From Butyrivibrio sp. AE3004 (GTDB taxonomy: Bacteria; Bacillota; Clostridia; Lachnospirales; Lachnospiraceae), in NCBI RefSeq assembly GCF_000703165.1, contig NZ_JNLQ01000002.1, positions 2,356,001 through 2,420,000 on the forward strand: a stretch of 64,000 nt of DNA. Direction: 5' to 3'. The notes beneath the pieces were generated by a model. That model did no database searches and was not told the DNA's origin. It worked only from the letters and a program-made list of their open reading frames with translations. Below, one piece after another: positions 52,099-59,883 of the stretch. A program made the position numbers and the translations under genes. Each line of letters opens with the position of its first letter. The stretch's first letter is position 1.

Positions 52099-52118
52099 TT
52101 TATGTTTTTTTACATAAA
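52099..52118. promoter_or_regulatory. Inverted repeat upstream of the FRG module
   Basis: TTTATGT and ACATAAA are perfect 7-bp inverted arms separated by six T, about 70 bases before the start of the 186-aa gene. It could be an operator. The surrounding 170 bases are very AT-rich and hold no clear gene. Confidence 0.35.
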
Positions 52119-52227
52119 ATCTACACAAATTATCATAATAGCATATTTTTACCAATGTTATAAGGTATATTCATATTGATATTTTTATGCATCAACATGT
52201 GCTTTAGCTGCAAGCAATAACGTCAAG

Positions 52228-52264
52228 AAGGCGGGACCTGCCACTTAGCGCAGGTCTCGCCTTT
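52228..52264 (-). terminator. Terminator after the membrane diguanylate cyclase gene
   Basis: AAGGCGGGACCTG and CAGGTCTCGCCTT form a 13-bp stem (one mismatch or wobble) with a 10-base loop. It lies 40 bases past the cyclase stop on the minus strand; T-runs are modest on both sides. Confidence 0.7.
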
Positions 52265-52303
52265 CTTAGTATTATCTCCTATCGTGGAAGCCTTGCGATA
52301 TCA

Positions 52304-53518
52304 TTAAATATCGGCCCTACTTTTCACTTCCCTTAGTCTCTTTACAAAAGAATTGGAAGTCTTATGTCTTTCGTTTTTATCTTTATAAAGCTCTGTATCA
52401 GCCTTGATTATGAGCTGCTCACAGGTCATATCCTGAGAAGTGCATTTTGTGATTCCCACACTGAACTCGGGAATATAATTCAACTTATTGTTGTTCTCCA
52501 GGGATTCCCGTAACCATTCCCTGAATTTTTCAGGGAGCTCCTGATCTTTTCCCGCAACCACAAACTCATCTCCGCCCCATCTGGCAGCAAAAGCATTTAT
52601 TGGAGCAACAATATTTTTCAGTGACTGCGAAAATGAAACCAGTGCCTTATCTCCCTCATCATGTCCCAGTATGTCATTTATGCTCTTAAAGTAATCAAGA
52701 TCCACAAGGATAACCGTAAGAGGCTTTTTTTCACTGCAGGTCTCAATTTCTTCCGTTATAAAATCAGTCATCCGTCTCCTGTTGTAGAGCTTTGTAAGCG
52801 CATCCGTATAGATCTGTGAATCCTGCTGTTCAAGTAATAACTTTAATACAACGGGTATGATACACAGTTCTATTGCAGGCAGATTTAAAAGAAATGCAAT
52901 CAAAAGACCACTTATGGTAAAAAAGAGAATAAAGATAATCTGACTGTTGTACTTCTTTTTTTCTGATTTTGTTTTTGCATTTTTCCTGTTATAGATGGAT
53001 ATTCCGGTCGCTGCTATCAAATAAACATAGTCCATTAATAGGATAAACATAAGAGCAGGCTTAAAAACCACAGTGGTTTCAGTTAATTCATAAACAATAA
53101 CGTGTAACGGAGTAAACAGAATTATCAGAACACAAAAAAGAGGTGTATGAACCAATATGTTCCAAAAATTAACCACATTTCTCTGCTTAATCCTGAATTT
53201 AAGATGCATAGATGCTCTTACATGTAAGAACCAGAAAAAGCAGGAAAACGACATAGCTGCGAATCCGGCAGAAATAATAAACATTACTATCAAACGTGGA
53301 AAAGCAGTATAAAATGCATCTCCTATTATGAGTCTGAAATCCACAGCTGTGTACACCATATAAGAAATCAGCATTCCCTTAAAAGAGCGCACTTCTCTCT
53401 TACTTCCTATGTTTTCATTTGTCTTTCCATAAATAATGTTTAATGACAAAAAGCTTACCAGAAGTATCAAAAAGATAAATGGCTTTATTTGTAATTCCAG
53501 ATAATTCTGCGGTACCAT
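52304..53518 (-). CDS. Membrane diguanylate cyclase (GGDEF)
   Basis: A 404-aa protein with an N-terminal membrane domain of about seven segments (roughly 8-235) and a C-terminal GGDEF domain that makes c-di-GMP. The active site is intact: WGGDEF at 314-319, with DLDYFKSINDILGHDEGD in the substrate-binding part. No RxxD inhibitory site precedes it, so product feedback may be absent. ATG 53518 (MVPQNYLEL) is chosen for GGAGAAAGTGTAT upstream; a TTG 57 bases earlier lacks a site. It is encoded alone, divergent from the pan operon. Confidence 0.9.
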   Translation of the reverse strand: MVPQNYLELQIKPFIFLILLVSFLSLNIIYGKTNENIGSKREVRSFKGMLISYMVYTAVDFRLIIGDAFYTAFPRLIVMFIISAGFAAMSFSCFFWFLHVRASMHLKFRIKQRNVVNFWNILVHTPLFCVLIILFTPLHVIVYELTETTVVFKPALMFILLMDYVYLIAATGISIYNRKNAKTKSEKKKYNSQIIFILFFTISGLLIAFLLNLPAIELCIIPVVLKLLLEQQDSQIYTDALTKLYNRRRMTDFITEEIETCSEKKPLTVILVDLDYFKSINDILGHDEGDKALVSFSQSLKNIVAPINAFAARWGGDEFVVAGKDQELPEKFREWLRESLENNNKLNYIPEFSVGITKCTSQDMTCEQLIIKADTELYKDKNERHKTSNSFVKRLREVKSRADI

Positions 53519-53818
53519 ATACACTTTCTCCGAAGCTGTTATCAATCTTGGCAGATTACTCCCAATACATACCAATTAAATTTTATCAGACACAAATAAA
53601 TCTACGCTTTATAATCAATGAAATTATTATAAATTTGATGATTTACATTAGTCATCATCTTTGCTATAGTTTCCCATGGATGGTATTCGGAAGAAACTAT
53701 ACCCTTATTATTTCTAAATTTTAAAAATAACGGACCCGTGGCATGCTCGTATCATTATGAACGAGACTGTATCACCTCAATTATACTTAAGCATACGTAT
53801 ATAAAGGAGGTGTTGCCA
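53519..53818. other. Divergent intergenic region between cyclase and pan operon
   Basis: 300 bases without a gene, AT-rich. It must hold promoters in both directions. On the plus strand TATACT lies about 35 bases before the panG-like start, without a good -35. CTCGT-ATCATTATGA-ACGAG near 53744-53763 is a short inverted repeat that could be a regulatory site. Nothing else is recognisable. Confidence 0.4.
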
Positions 53819-54670
53819 ATGAAGGTTGGATTTGCAGGTGCCGGAAAGGTTGGCTGCTCTTTGGGCAGGCATTTTAATGAGACCCGGCACATTCTGTCCG
53901 GCTATTACAGCCGCACTAAATCATCTGCGCAAGGTGCAGCTGAATTTACCAAATCGACTTATTTTCAAGATTTAGATACATTAGTAGAAAACAGTGATAT
54001 AGTGTTCATCACTGTTCCAGACGATGCTATTTCAGGCATCTGGGAACAGATTAAACATATGCCCATTTCAGGGAAAATGATATGTCATTGCAGCGGTTCT
54101 TTATCTTCGGAAATCTTTAAGGATATAGAAGAAACCGGAGCTTACGGTTTCTCAGTCCATCCACTCCTGGCGGTATCTGACAGGTACACTTCCTACCGGG
54201 AGCTTCCAAATGCTTTATTTACAATTGAAGGAAACGAAAAATACCTTTCCAAGATCGAAGGTTTGCTTTCGTCTGTAAACCTGCGGACAGTCCGCATAAA
54301 TGCTGATGTTAAGCCGAGGTATCACGGAGCAGCCGTACTTTGTTCCAATCTGGTTGTTGCCCTTGTAAAAGCAGCACAGGATGAACTTCGAATGTGCGGT
54401 TTTCCGGAAGAAAGCTTATCTTCCGCCATCGCACCTCTTCTTTTGGGAAACGCAAAAAAGGTTATCCTGGCAGGTGCAGAAGCTGCGCTTACAGGTCCTA
54501 TCGAGCGAAACGATTTCGGAACTGTACAAAAACACCTTCAGACATTTTCGGGACTTGACCGCGATATCTACCGGACACTCTCTAAGAAAACTCTGGAAAT
54601 CGCATGCACAAGGCATCCGGAGCAGGACTATAAAGCTTTGGAACAATTACTTGCAGATTACTCAGGATAA
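53819..54670 (+). CDS. Rossmann/DUF2520 reductase, probable ketopantoate reductase (PanG-like)
   Basis: A 283-aa NAD(P)-binding protein. It begins MKVGFAGAGKVGCSLGRHF (GxGxxG), followed by DIVFITVPDDAI and the DUF2520 C-terminal helical domain with YHGAAVLCSNLVVAL and GPIERNDFGTV. It heads an operon with panB, panC and panD, where the only missing step is ketopantoate reduction. Francisella PanG, described as an alternative ketopantoate reductase, is to my knowledge of this kind, so the assignment is inferred from family and position. AAGGAGGT lies 7 bases before the ATG; the upstream 27 codons are non-coding. Confidence 0.8.
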   Translation: MKVGFAGAGKVGCSLGRHFNETRHILSGYYSRTKSSAQGAAEFTKSTYFQDLDTLVENSDIVFITVPDDAISGIWEQIKHMPISGKMICHCSGSLSSEIFKDIEETGAYGFSVHPLLAVSDRYTSYRELPNALFTIEGNEKYLSKIEGLLSSVNLRTVRINADVKPRYHGAAVLCSNLVVALVKAAQDELRMCGFPEESLSSAIAPLLLGNAKKVILAGAEAALTGPIERNDFGTVQKHLQTFSGLDRDIYRTLSKKTLEIACTRHPEQDYKALEQLLADYSG

Positions 54671-54707
54671 AAAATTACTCTTTTGTAAATGAAAAAGGAT
54701 GGAAAAA

Positions 54708-55592
54708 ATGAAAAACACAGTTACTACACTTCAGCAGATGAAAAACGAAGGAGAAAAAATCAGCATGCTCACATGCTATGACTACACAACCGCATGTCTC
54801 ATGGAGGAAGCAGGGATCAACGCAATCCTTATTGGCGACTCCCTCGGAATGACAATGATGGGCTACAGCGACACGCTTCCCGTAACAGTTGATGACATAA
54901 TCCATCACTGCGCAAGTGTATCAAGAGCCTTAAAAAACACTTTTCTTGTGGCAGACATGCCTTTCATGTCTTATCAGACCTCCGTTTACGACGCTGTAAA
55001 AAACGCAGGCCGCCTTATAAAGGAAGGTCATGCTCAGGCTGTAAAGCTTGAAGGCGGAGCATCCGTCTGCGAACAGATAAGAGCTATCGTAAATGCAGAT
55101 ATTCCGGTTGTAGCCCACATAGGTCTGACACCGCAGTCAATAAATGCCTTCGGTGGTTTCAAAGTGCAGGGAAAAAACATAGAGAGAGCACTCCAGATTC
55201 TCGAGGATGCCAAGGCTGTTGAAGAAGCAGGTGCCTTCATGGTTACTCTCGAATGTGTACCCGAAGAACTGGCAACACTTATTTCCGAAGAACTCTCTAT
55301 CCCCACAATCGGTATCGGAGCAGGCTCCGGATGTGACGGACAGGTGCTTGTTTACCAGGATATGCTCGGTATGTTCTCCGGATTTAAACCCAAATTTGTA
55401 AAACACTATGCAAACATCGGTGAAGAAATGAAGAGAGCCTTTTTTGAATATGACGCTGAAGTTAAGTCCAAAGCTTTCCCGGCTGCAGAACACAATTTCA
55501 AAATTGATAAGGAAGTTATGGATGAAGTCAGGGCATCTGTTCACAAATCAGATTTAAAAATATCAGAAAAGCAGAAAAAAGTAATAGCATAA
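54708..55592 (+). CDS. panB: 3-methyl-2-oxobutanoate hydroxymethyltransferase
   Basis: PanB adds a hydroxymethyl group from methylene-tetrahydrofolate to alpha-ketoisovalerate, giving ketopantoate. [37 protein letters not shown] and [11 protein letters not shown] are the conserved blocks with the metal and substrate residues. The second ATG (54708, 294 aa) is preferred because AAAGGATGG lies just before it and overlaps the first ATG at 54699. panC follows after 12 bases. The alpha-ketoisovalerate comes from valine metabolism. Confidence 0.95.
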   Translation: MKNTVTTLQQMKNEGEKISMLTCYDYTTACLMEEAGINAILIGDSLGMTMMGYSDTLPVTVDDIIHHCASVSRALKNTFLVADMPFMSYQTSVYDAVKNAGRLIKEGHAQAVKLEGGASVCEQIRAIVNADIPVVAHIGLTPQSINAFGGFKVQGKNIERALQILEDAKAVEEAGAFMVTLECVPEELATLISEELSIPTIGIGAGSGCDGQVLVYQDMLGMFSGFKPKFVKHYANIGEEMKRAFFEYDAEVKSKAFPAAEHNFKIDKEVMDEVRASVHKSDLKISEKQKKVIA

Positions 55593-55604
55593 GGGAGAAT
55601 GATC

Positions 55605-56450
55605 ATGATAAAAGCAACCACAATAAATGAAGTTAAGGAAAACGTAAGAGAATGGAAAAGGCAGGGACTGACCATCGGCCTCGTTCCCACAATGGGCTAT
55701 TTGCATGAGGGCCACGCAAGCCTCATAGAGCGTGCAAGAAAAGAGTGCGACAAAGTCATTGTCTCTGATTTTGTAAACCCGATCCAGTTCGGACCAAAGG
55801 AAGACCTTGCTACCTACCCCAGAGATTTTGAGGCAGATTGCAAACTATGTGAAAGTCTCGGAACAGATCTCATCTTCCACCCCGAACCGGAGGAAATGTA
55901 TCTTGACGGTTTCCATTCATATGTTGGTGTTGACACTTTATCCGCAGAGCTTTGCGGCAAAAGCCGTCCCATTCATTTTAACGGTGTCTGCACCGTAGTC
56001 AGCAAGCTTTTCAATATCTCTGAAGCCGACAAGGCTTATTTCGGACAAAAAGATGCTCAACAACTTGCCATAGTAAAACGCATGGTACGAGACCTTAATT
56101 ACAATATTGATATTGTCGGCTGTCCCATCATCCGTGAAGATGACGGTCTTGCAAAGAGCTCCCGTAACATCTATTTAAACAGCGATGAGAGAAAGAAGGC
56201 GCTCATCCTCCACAAAGCTCTCACTAAGGGTGAGGAACTTGTCCGCGAAGGCGAAAAGGACGTCAAAAAGGTTATAAAGACCATCAGAGACATCATTGAA
56301 TCAGAGCCTATCGCACGTGTTGACTATGTTGAAATCGTCGACTGGAATGAGCTTCAGAAAATAGACAAAATTGAAGGCCCCATCCTTGCAGCTGTTGCGG
56401 TATATATCGGAGAAAAGGTCAGACTTATAGATAATTTCGTGGTTGAATAA
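55605..56450 (+). CDS. panC: Pantothenate synthetase
   Basis: PanC joins pantoate and beta-alanine with ATP. The 281-aa protein has VPTMGYLHEGHASL (HxGH), NPIQFGPKEDL, FGQKDAQQLA and the KSSRN segment equivalent to KMSKS. AGGGAG, which overlaps the panB stop, lies 7 bases before this ATG; the ATG at 55599 is too close to it. Together with panB and panD, the operon covers pantothenate synthesis from ketoisovalerate and aspartate. Confidence 0.95.
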   Translation: MIKATTINEVKENVREWKRQGLTIGLVPTMGYLHEGHASLIERARKECDKVIVSDFVNPIQFGPKEDLATYPRDFEADCKLCESLGTDLIFHPEPEEMYLDGFHSYVGVDTLSAELCGKSRPIHFNGVCTVVSKLFNISEADKAYFGQKDAQQLAIVKRMVRDLNYNIDIVGCPIIREDDGLAKSSRNIYLNSDERKKALILHKALTKGEELVREGEKDVKKVIKTIRDIIESEPIARVDYVEIVDWNELQKIDKIEGPILAAVAVYIGEKVRLIDNFVVE

Positions 56451-56465
56451 GAGGTACAAAAAATT

Positions 56466-56855
56466 ATGAACTTAACAATGCTAAAAGGTAAAATTCACAG
56501 AGCAACCGTAGTACAGGCGGCACTGGATTACGTAGGAAGCATCACTATCGATGAGGATCTTCTTGATGCGGCAGGCATCAGGGAATATGAAATGGTTCAG
56601 ATTGTGGATGTTGAAAACGGAAACCGTTTTGAGACCTACACCATCGCAGGTAAGCGTGGAAGTGGCATGATATGTTTAAACGGCGCTGCTGCCAGATGCG
56701 TACAGGTCGGTGACCATGTGATCATCATGTGCTACTGCAGCCTCTCCGAGGAGGAGGCAGATACTCACAAGCCTAAGGTTGTATTCGTTGACGAAAACAA
56801 CAAGGCCGTGCGCATTACCAACTATGAAAAGCACGGACGACTTGAAGACATGTAA
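56466..56855 (+). CDS. panD: Aspartate 1-decarboxylase
   Basis: PanD makes beta-alanine from aspartate. The 129-aa proenzyme is cleaved between Gly24 and Ser25 ([10 protein letters not shown]), making the pyruvoyl cofactor at Ser25. KGKIHRATV and [13 protein letters not shown] are further conserved parts. It is last in the operon, 15 bases after panC, and a large terminator lies 260 bases downstream. Confidence 0.96.
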   Translation: MNLTMLKGKIHRATVVQAALDYVGSITIDEDLLDAAGIREYEMVQIVDVENGNRFETYTIAGKRGSGMICLNGAAARCVQVGDHVIIMCYCSLSEEEADTHKPKVVFVDENNKAVRITNYEKHGRLEDM

Positions 56856-57115
56856 GTTGTCAGTGCGTCAGCCTTTCCTTACGCCTGGCCCCAAGATATC
56901 CATTCGGAAATGCTTGTTTTCATCTGCGGTGTGATTTCTAAGACTCATAAATGAATAGCGCTCTCCTCTCAACGTTGTTCGTAACAGTCGAGTGTTATTC
57001 ATTTCTTCATCTTGAAAATCATCATCCTCGTCCGAGAACTGCACATTTCCAAGCGGACACCTTGGGGCTGGACTATCTATGAAAAGGTATCCAAAATGTA
57101 TGAAAGAGCATGAAG
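56856..57115. other. Unassigned stretch after panD, possible gene remnant
   Basis: No recognised gene. On the minus strand a frame from 57143 to 56868 reads 91 codons, with a protein-like middle (LGNVQFSDEDDDFQDEE, LLRTTLRGERYSFMSLRN). Its ATG falls in a terminator stem, no ribosome binding site precedes it, and rare codons such as CGA are frequent. It may be a remnant of a gene or a coincidental frame. Confidence 0.3.
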
Positions 57116-57162
57116 AAGGGGCTTCGCTCAGATGATAGATCATCTGAAGCGTCGCCCCTTTT
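57116..57162. terminator. Bidirectional terminator between panD and the lipoprotein gene
   Basis: AAGGGGCTTCGCTCAGATGA and its counterpart ending CGCCCCTT form a long stem with small internal mismatches and a two-base loop, followed by TTTT on the plus strand. It serves the convergent pan operon and the minus-strand lipoprotein gene. Confidence 0.8.
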
Positions 57163-57193
57163 CACATCACTTTTTTATTTAGGAGTAGGTTAT

Positions 57194-57928
57194 TTACTTT
57201 ATTGTGTCAAAGATGACATACTCACCGTTCTCCATGTAAGAAAACAGATTATAGAAATCATCTTCTGTCATGTCGGTAGCTACGTCTTTGCCGTCCTCAA
57301 CCTTATATACAGTTGCATTTCCCTCTGTATCGTAGTTTACATAGATTTCTTCATCAGTCTTAAGTCCGTCATCATCTATCACATAGGATCTAAGGAAATG
57401 ATGACCTGCTGTATAGAGCTTACCATCGTCTATCATCAGAGGATTTGCTGTTCCGCCTGAGGTTACATAGCCGAGATATTCAATCTTATCTTCGTTATAT
57501 CTGTAGATATAACCTTCGATAGTTCCGACCTCTCCGTTATCACCGCACTCATATGTGTAGTCTGTAACGATAAGGACATCTGTACCGCTTATTGTAGTAT
57601 TGGCATAGCCCTGATCCTTCTGCAGCTTGTTAACTATATCTGTAAAAGTAGCGCAGTCCGAAATATCCATCGGTGTGTGCTCAGGCTCTGCTACCACATC
57701 TGTAATTCCACTGGTTTCGGTAGCTTCGTCGGTGGTCGTAGCATCATCGGTTGTTGCTGTAGCTTCATCAGTAATTGTTTCTGTTGCATCCTGGACCTCT
57801 TCGGCAGCATCCTCTACAGCTTCGGTAACCTGTTCAACTGCTTCTGTTGTCTCTGCAGTACTTGCATTACCACAACCTGCGAGAACTATCATTGTCCCAA
57901 CAAGTAACATAGATATTTTATTCTTCAT
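57194..57928 (-). CDS. Lipoprotein of unknown function with Thr/Glu/Ala-rich spacer
   Basis: A 244-aa lipoprotein. MKNKISMLLVGTMIVLAGCG carries the lipobox LAGC at residues 16-19. A 65-residue low-complexity spacer of Thr, Glu, Ala and Asp follows, then a ~150-residue folded domain (from about 90) with repeated beta-strand patterns (EYLGYVTSGGTANPLMIDDG, LRSYVIDDDGLKTDEEIYV). I do not recognise the domain. It sits on the outer face of the membrane; the spacer probably lifts it through the wall. It is a single-gene unit before pyrF. Confidence 0.75.
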   Translation of the reverse strand: MKNKISMLLVGTMIVLAGCGNASTAETTEAVEQVTEAVEDAAEEVQDATETITDEATATTDDATTTDEATETSGITDVVAEPEHTPMDISDCATFTDIVNKLQKDQGYANTTISGTDVLIVTDYTYECGDNGEVGTIEGYIYRYNEDKIEYLGYVTSGGTANPLMIDDGKLYTAGHHFLRSYVIDDDGLKTDEEIYVNYDTEGNATVYKVEDGKDVATDMTEDDFYNLFSYMENGEYVIFDTIK

Positions 57929-58031
57929 ACTCTTATCTCCTCATTAGTAGACTGTATTTCTTATCTATGTCATCATTATAATTTCTGTTGTCCAACAAAT
58001 GTCCAACATAATTTAGTGCAACTTTTTTTAT

Positions 58032-58952
58032 TTATGCGAGTGCGCTTTTTATATCCTCTTTCATATCGAGAACTGCTGCCCTTGCTGCTTCTCCAAGGAG
58101 TTCCTTTGAAGGATCGCCGTATTTCTCATTTTTCCATGCAGCTATGATTCCTCTTGAAGAATTAACGATTGCGCCAAGTCCGTCCTTATCGAAGAAATGA
58201 ACGAGGTCTGCGCCCTTACCGCCCTGAGCGCCGTAGCCCGGAACAAGGATGAATGCGTGGGGCATAACATCGCGGAGAACCTTACCCATTTCAGGATATG
58301 TTGCTCCAACTACCGCACCTACATTACTGTAGGAACCATCCATTGATTCCATACCCCATTTCTCAACAAGGTCACCTACTGTTTCATAGAGCGGCTTTCC
58401 ATCTGCAATCTTATCCTGAAGCTCACCGCTGCTGGGGTTCGAAGTTTTTACAAGTACGAAGATACCTTTGTCGAATTCATTACATACATTTATGAAAGGC
58501 TTAACTCCGTCTGAGCCAAGATAAGGATTAACCGTTGCAAAATCCGCATCGAAGCCCTTTACAAGTGTATCACCAACCTTAGATGCACCAAGATGTGCAA
58601 GTGCGTATGACTCAGAGGTTGAACCTATATCGCCTCTTTTTACATCGGCTATAACAAGGAGACCTTTTTCATGACAGTAATCAATAGTCTTTTTATAAGC
58701 CACAAGCCCAGGAAGTCCGAACTGCTCATACATTGCAACCTGAGGCTTTACAGCGGGAACAAGGTCACAGATGTGATCAACGATTTCTTTGTTGAACTCA
58801 AAAAAACTCTCCGCAACCGCTTCAGCACTCTGACCATGCTCAGCAAAAGCTTTGTCCAGAATTCTCTTCGGGATGAAATCAGTCTTAGGATCAAGACCTA
58901 CAACTATAGGTGCTTCTGTCTTTTTAATACCGGCAATCAACTTATTAATCAT
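58032..58952 (-). CDS. pyrF: Orotidine 5'-phosphate decarboxylase
   Basis: PyrF converts OMP to UMP. The 306-aa protein is of the longer bacterial subgroup (usual OMPDCs are ~230-240 aa), with VGLDPKTDF near the N-terminus, the catalytic LVIADVKRGDIGSTSESYA and ILVPGYGAQGG. It completes the last step of pyrimidine synthesis after PyrE, which is encoded 8 kb away. It stands between a lipoprotein gene and signalling locus B. Confidence 0.95.
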   Translation of the reverse strand: MINKLIAGIKKTEAPIVVGLDPKTDFIPKRILDKAFAEHGQSAEAVAESFFEFNKEIVDHICDLVPAVKPQVAMYEQFGLPGLVAYKKTIDYCHEKGLLVIADVKRGDIGSTSESYALAHLGASKVGDTLVKGFDADFATVNPYLGSDGVKPFINVCNEFDKGIFVLVKTSNPSSGELQDKIADGKPLYETVGDLVEKWGMESMDGSYSNVGAVVGATYPEMGKVLRDVMPHAFILVPGYGAQGGKGADLVHFFDKDGLGAIVNSSRGIIAAWKNEKYGDPSKELLGEAARAAVLDMKEDIKSALA

Positions 58953-59073
58953 GGGATTCTCCTTGTAAAATAAACTATTCTGTTGTATCTCATGGTAGTA
59001 TACATGATTTTCACGTTTATGGTAACCCCATCTGCGCTCTTTGGATTTGGCTGATATTTGTTCTTAAATATCT

Positions 59074-59850
59074 TCATCTTATAGGTCCAAAGAAAAACTC
59101 GTCGATGCTCCCAAGAAGCTTTGCCTTTGGCATTGTCTTTAGAAGATATTTCGCAGGTTTTAGCGAAGCTACCGACACTACACTCTCCTTGTCACTCTTG
59201 GAGGTCAGAAACATAACGGGAAGATTCTTTAGCTTTTCATCCTTTCTGATTTCAAGCAGAACCTCCGGTCCACCCATCTGCGGCATCATATAATCCAGAA
59301 GGACCAGGTCAACCGCATTACTCTGAAGAAAATTCAGAGCTATCTTGCCGCTACTTGCCATATATACCCTGTATTTTACGGAAAGCCAGGTCTTTATCAT
59401 ACGCAGCATTGTCCCGTCATCATCCACTACAAGAATTTTCTTTTTCTGATCCTCTCCCATGGCATTACTCTGTACTACCATGTCCAGCTGATCCGCCAGT
59501 TCTTTAACATCAAGAGGCCTAAGGAATCTTTCTGTAACCTTTATTTTGGACAGGAATTTTGATGCGAACTCCAGCTCATCAGTATTTCCCACTTCATATA
59601 AAAAGAAACGCTGTTTGTCTATAGTCTCATCAAGATATTTAAGTGGCTCTATTCCGCTCTTTTCAGGATCCGTAATATCAATGTCTCCCAGATACAACAC
59701 ATAAAGTTCAGGCTTATTCTCCACAGCTTCTATAGATTCCTTTGAAAAATCACACTGCACAACTTCGTATCCATCACCTGAAAGTCCTTTTGCTATAGCA
59801 TTTACCATGAAGCTTCTTTGTGATCCGATAAGCAAAACTCTTTTATCCAT
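59074..59850 (-). CDS. Pseudoreceiver-receiver response regulator (signalling locus B)
   Basis: A 258-aa paralogue of the protein at 23858-24619 over its full length. The C-terminal REC is intact (LVVDDDG, D186 in LVLLDYMMP, FLTSKSD, LLKTMPK). The N-terminal receiver-like half has Tyr53 in VLYLGDID instead of aspartate and shares RSFMVNAI. There is no output domain. It lies 33 bases after the 1007-aa hybrid kinase, so it is a likely phosphate target of that protein's HPt domain. Confidence 0.84.
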   Translation of the reverse strand: MDKRVLLIGSQRSFMVNAIAKGLSGDGYEVVQCDFSKESIEAVENKPELYVLYLGDIDITDPEKSGIEPLKYLDETIDKQRFFLYEVGNTDELEFASKFLSKIKVTERFLRPLDVKELADQLDMVVQSNAMGEDQKKKILVVDDDGTMLRMIKTWLSVKYRVYMASSGKIALNFLQSNAVDLVLLDYMMPQMGGPEVLLEIRKDEKLKNLPVMFLTSKSDKESVVSVASLKPAKYLLKTMPKAKLLGSIDEFFFGPIR

Positions 59851-59883
59851 AATGCATCTTCCCTTCCTGTTGAAGTTCCTGCC

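Noticed and set aside
57627..57947. Ser/Val-rich plus-strand frames opposite the lipoprotein
   Set aside because: They mirror the Thr/Glu/Ala-rich spacer of the lipoprotein on the minus strand.
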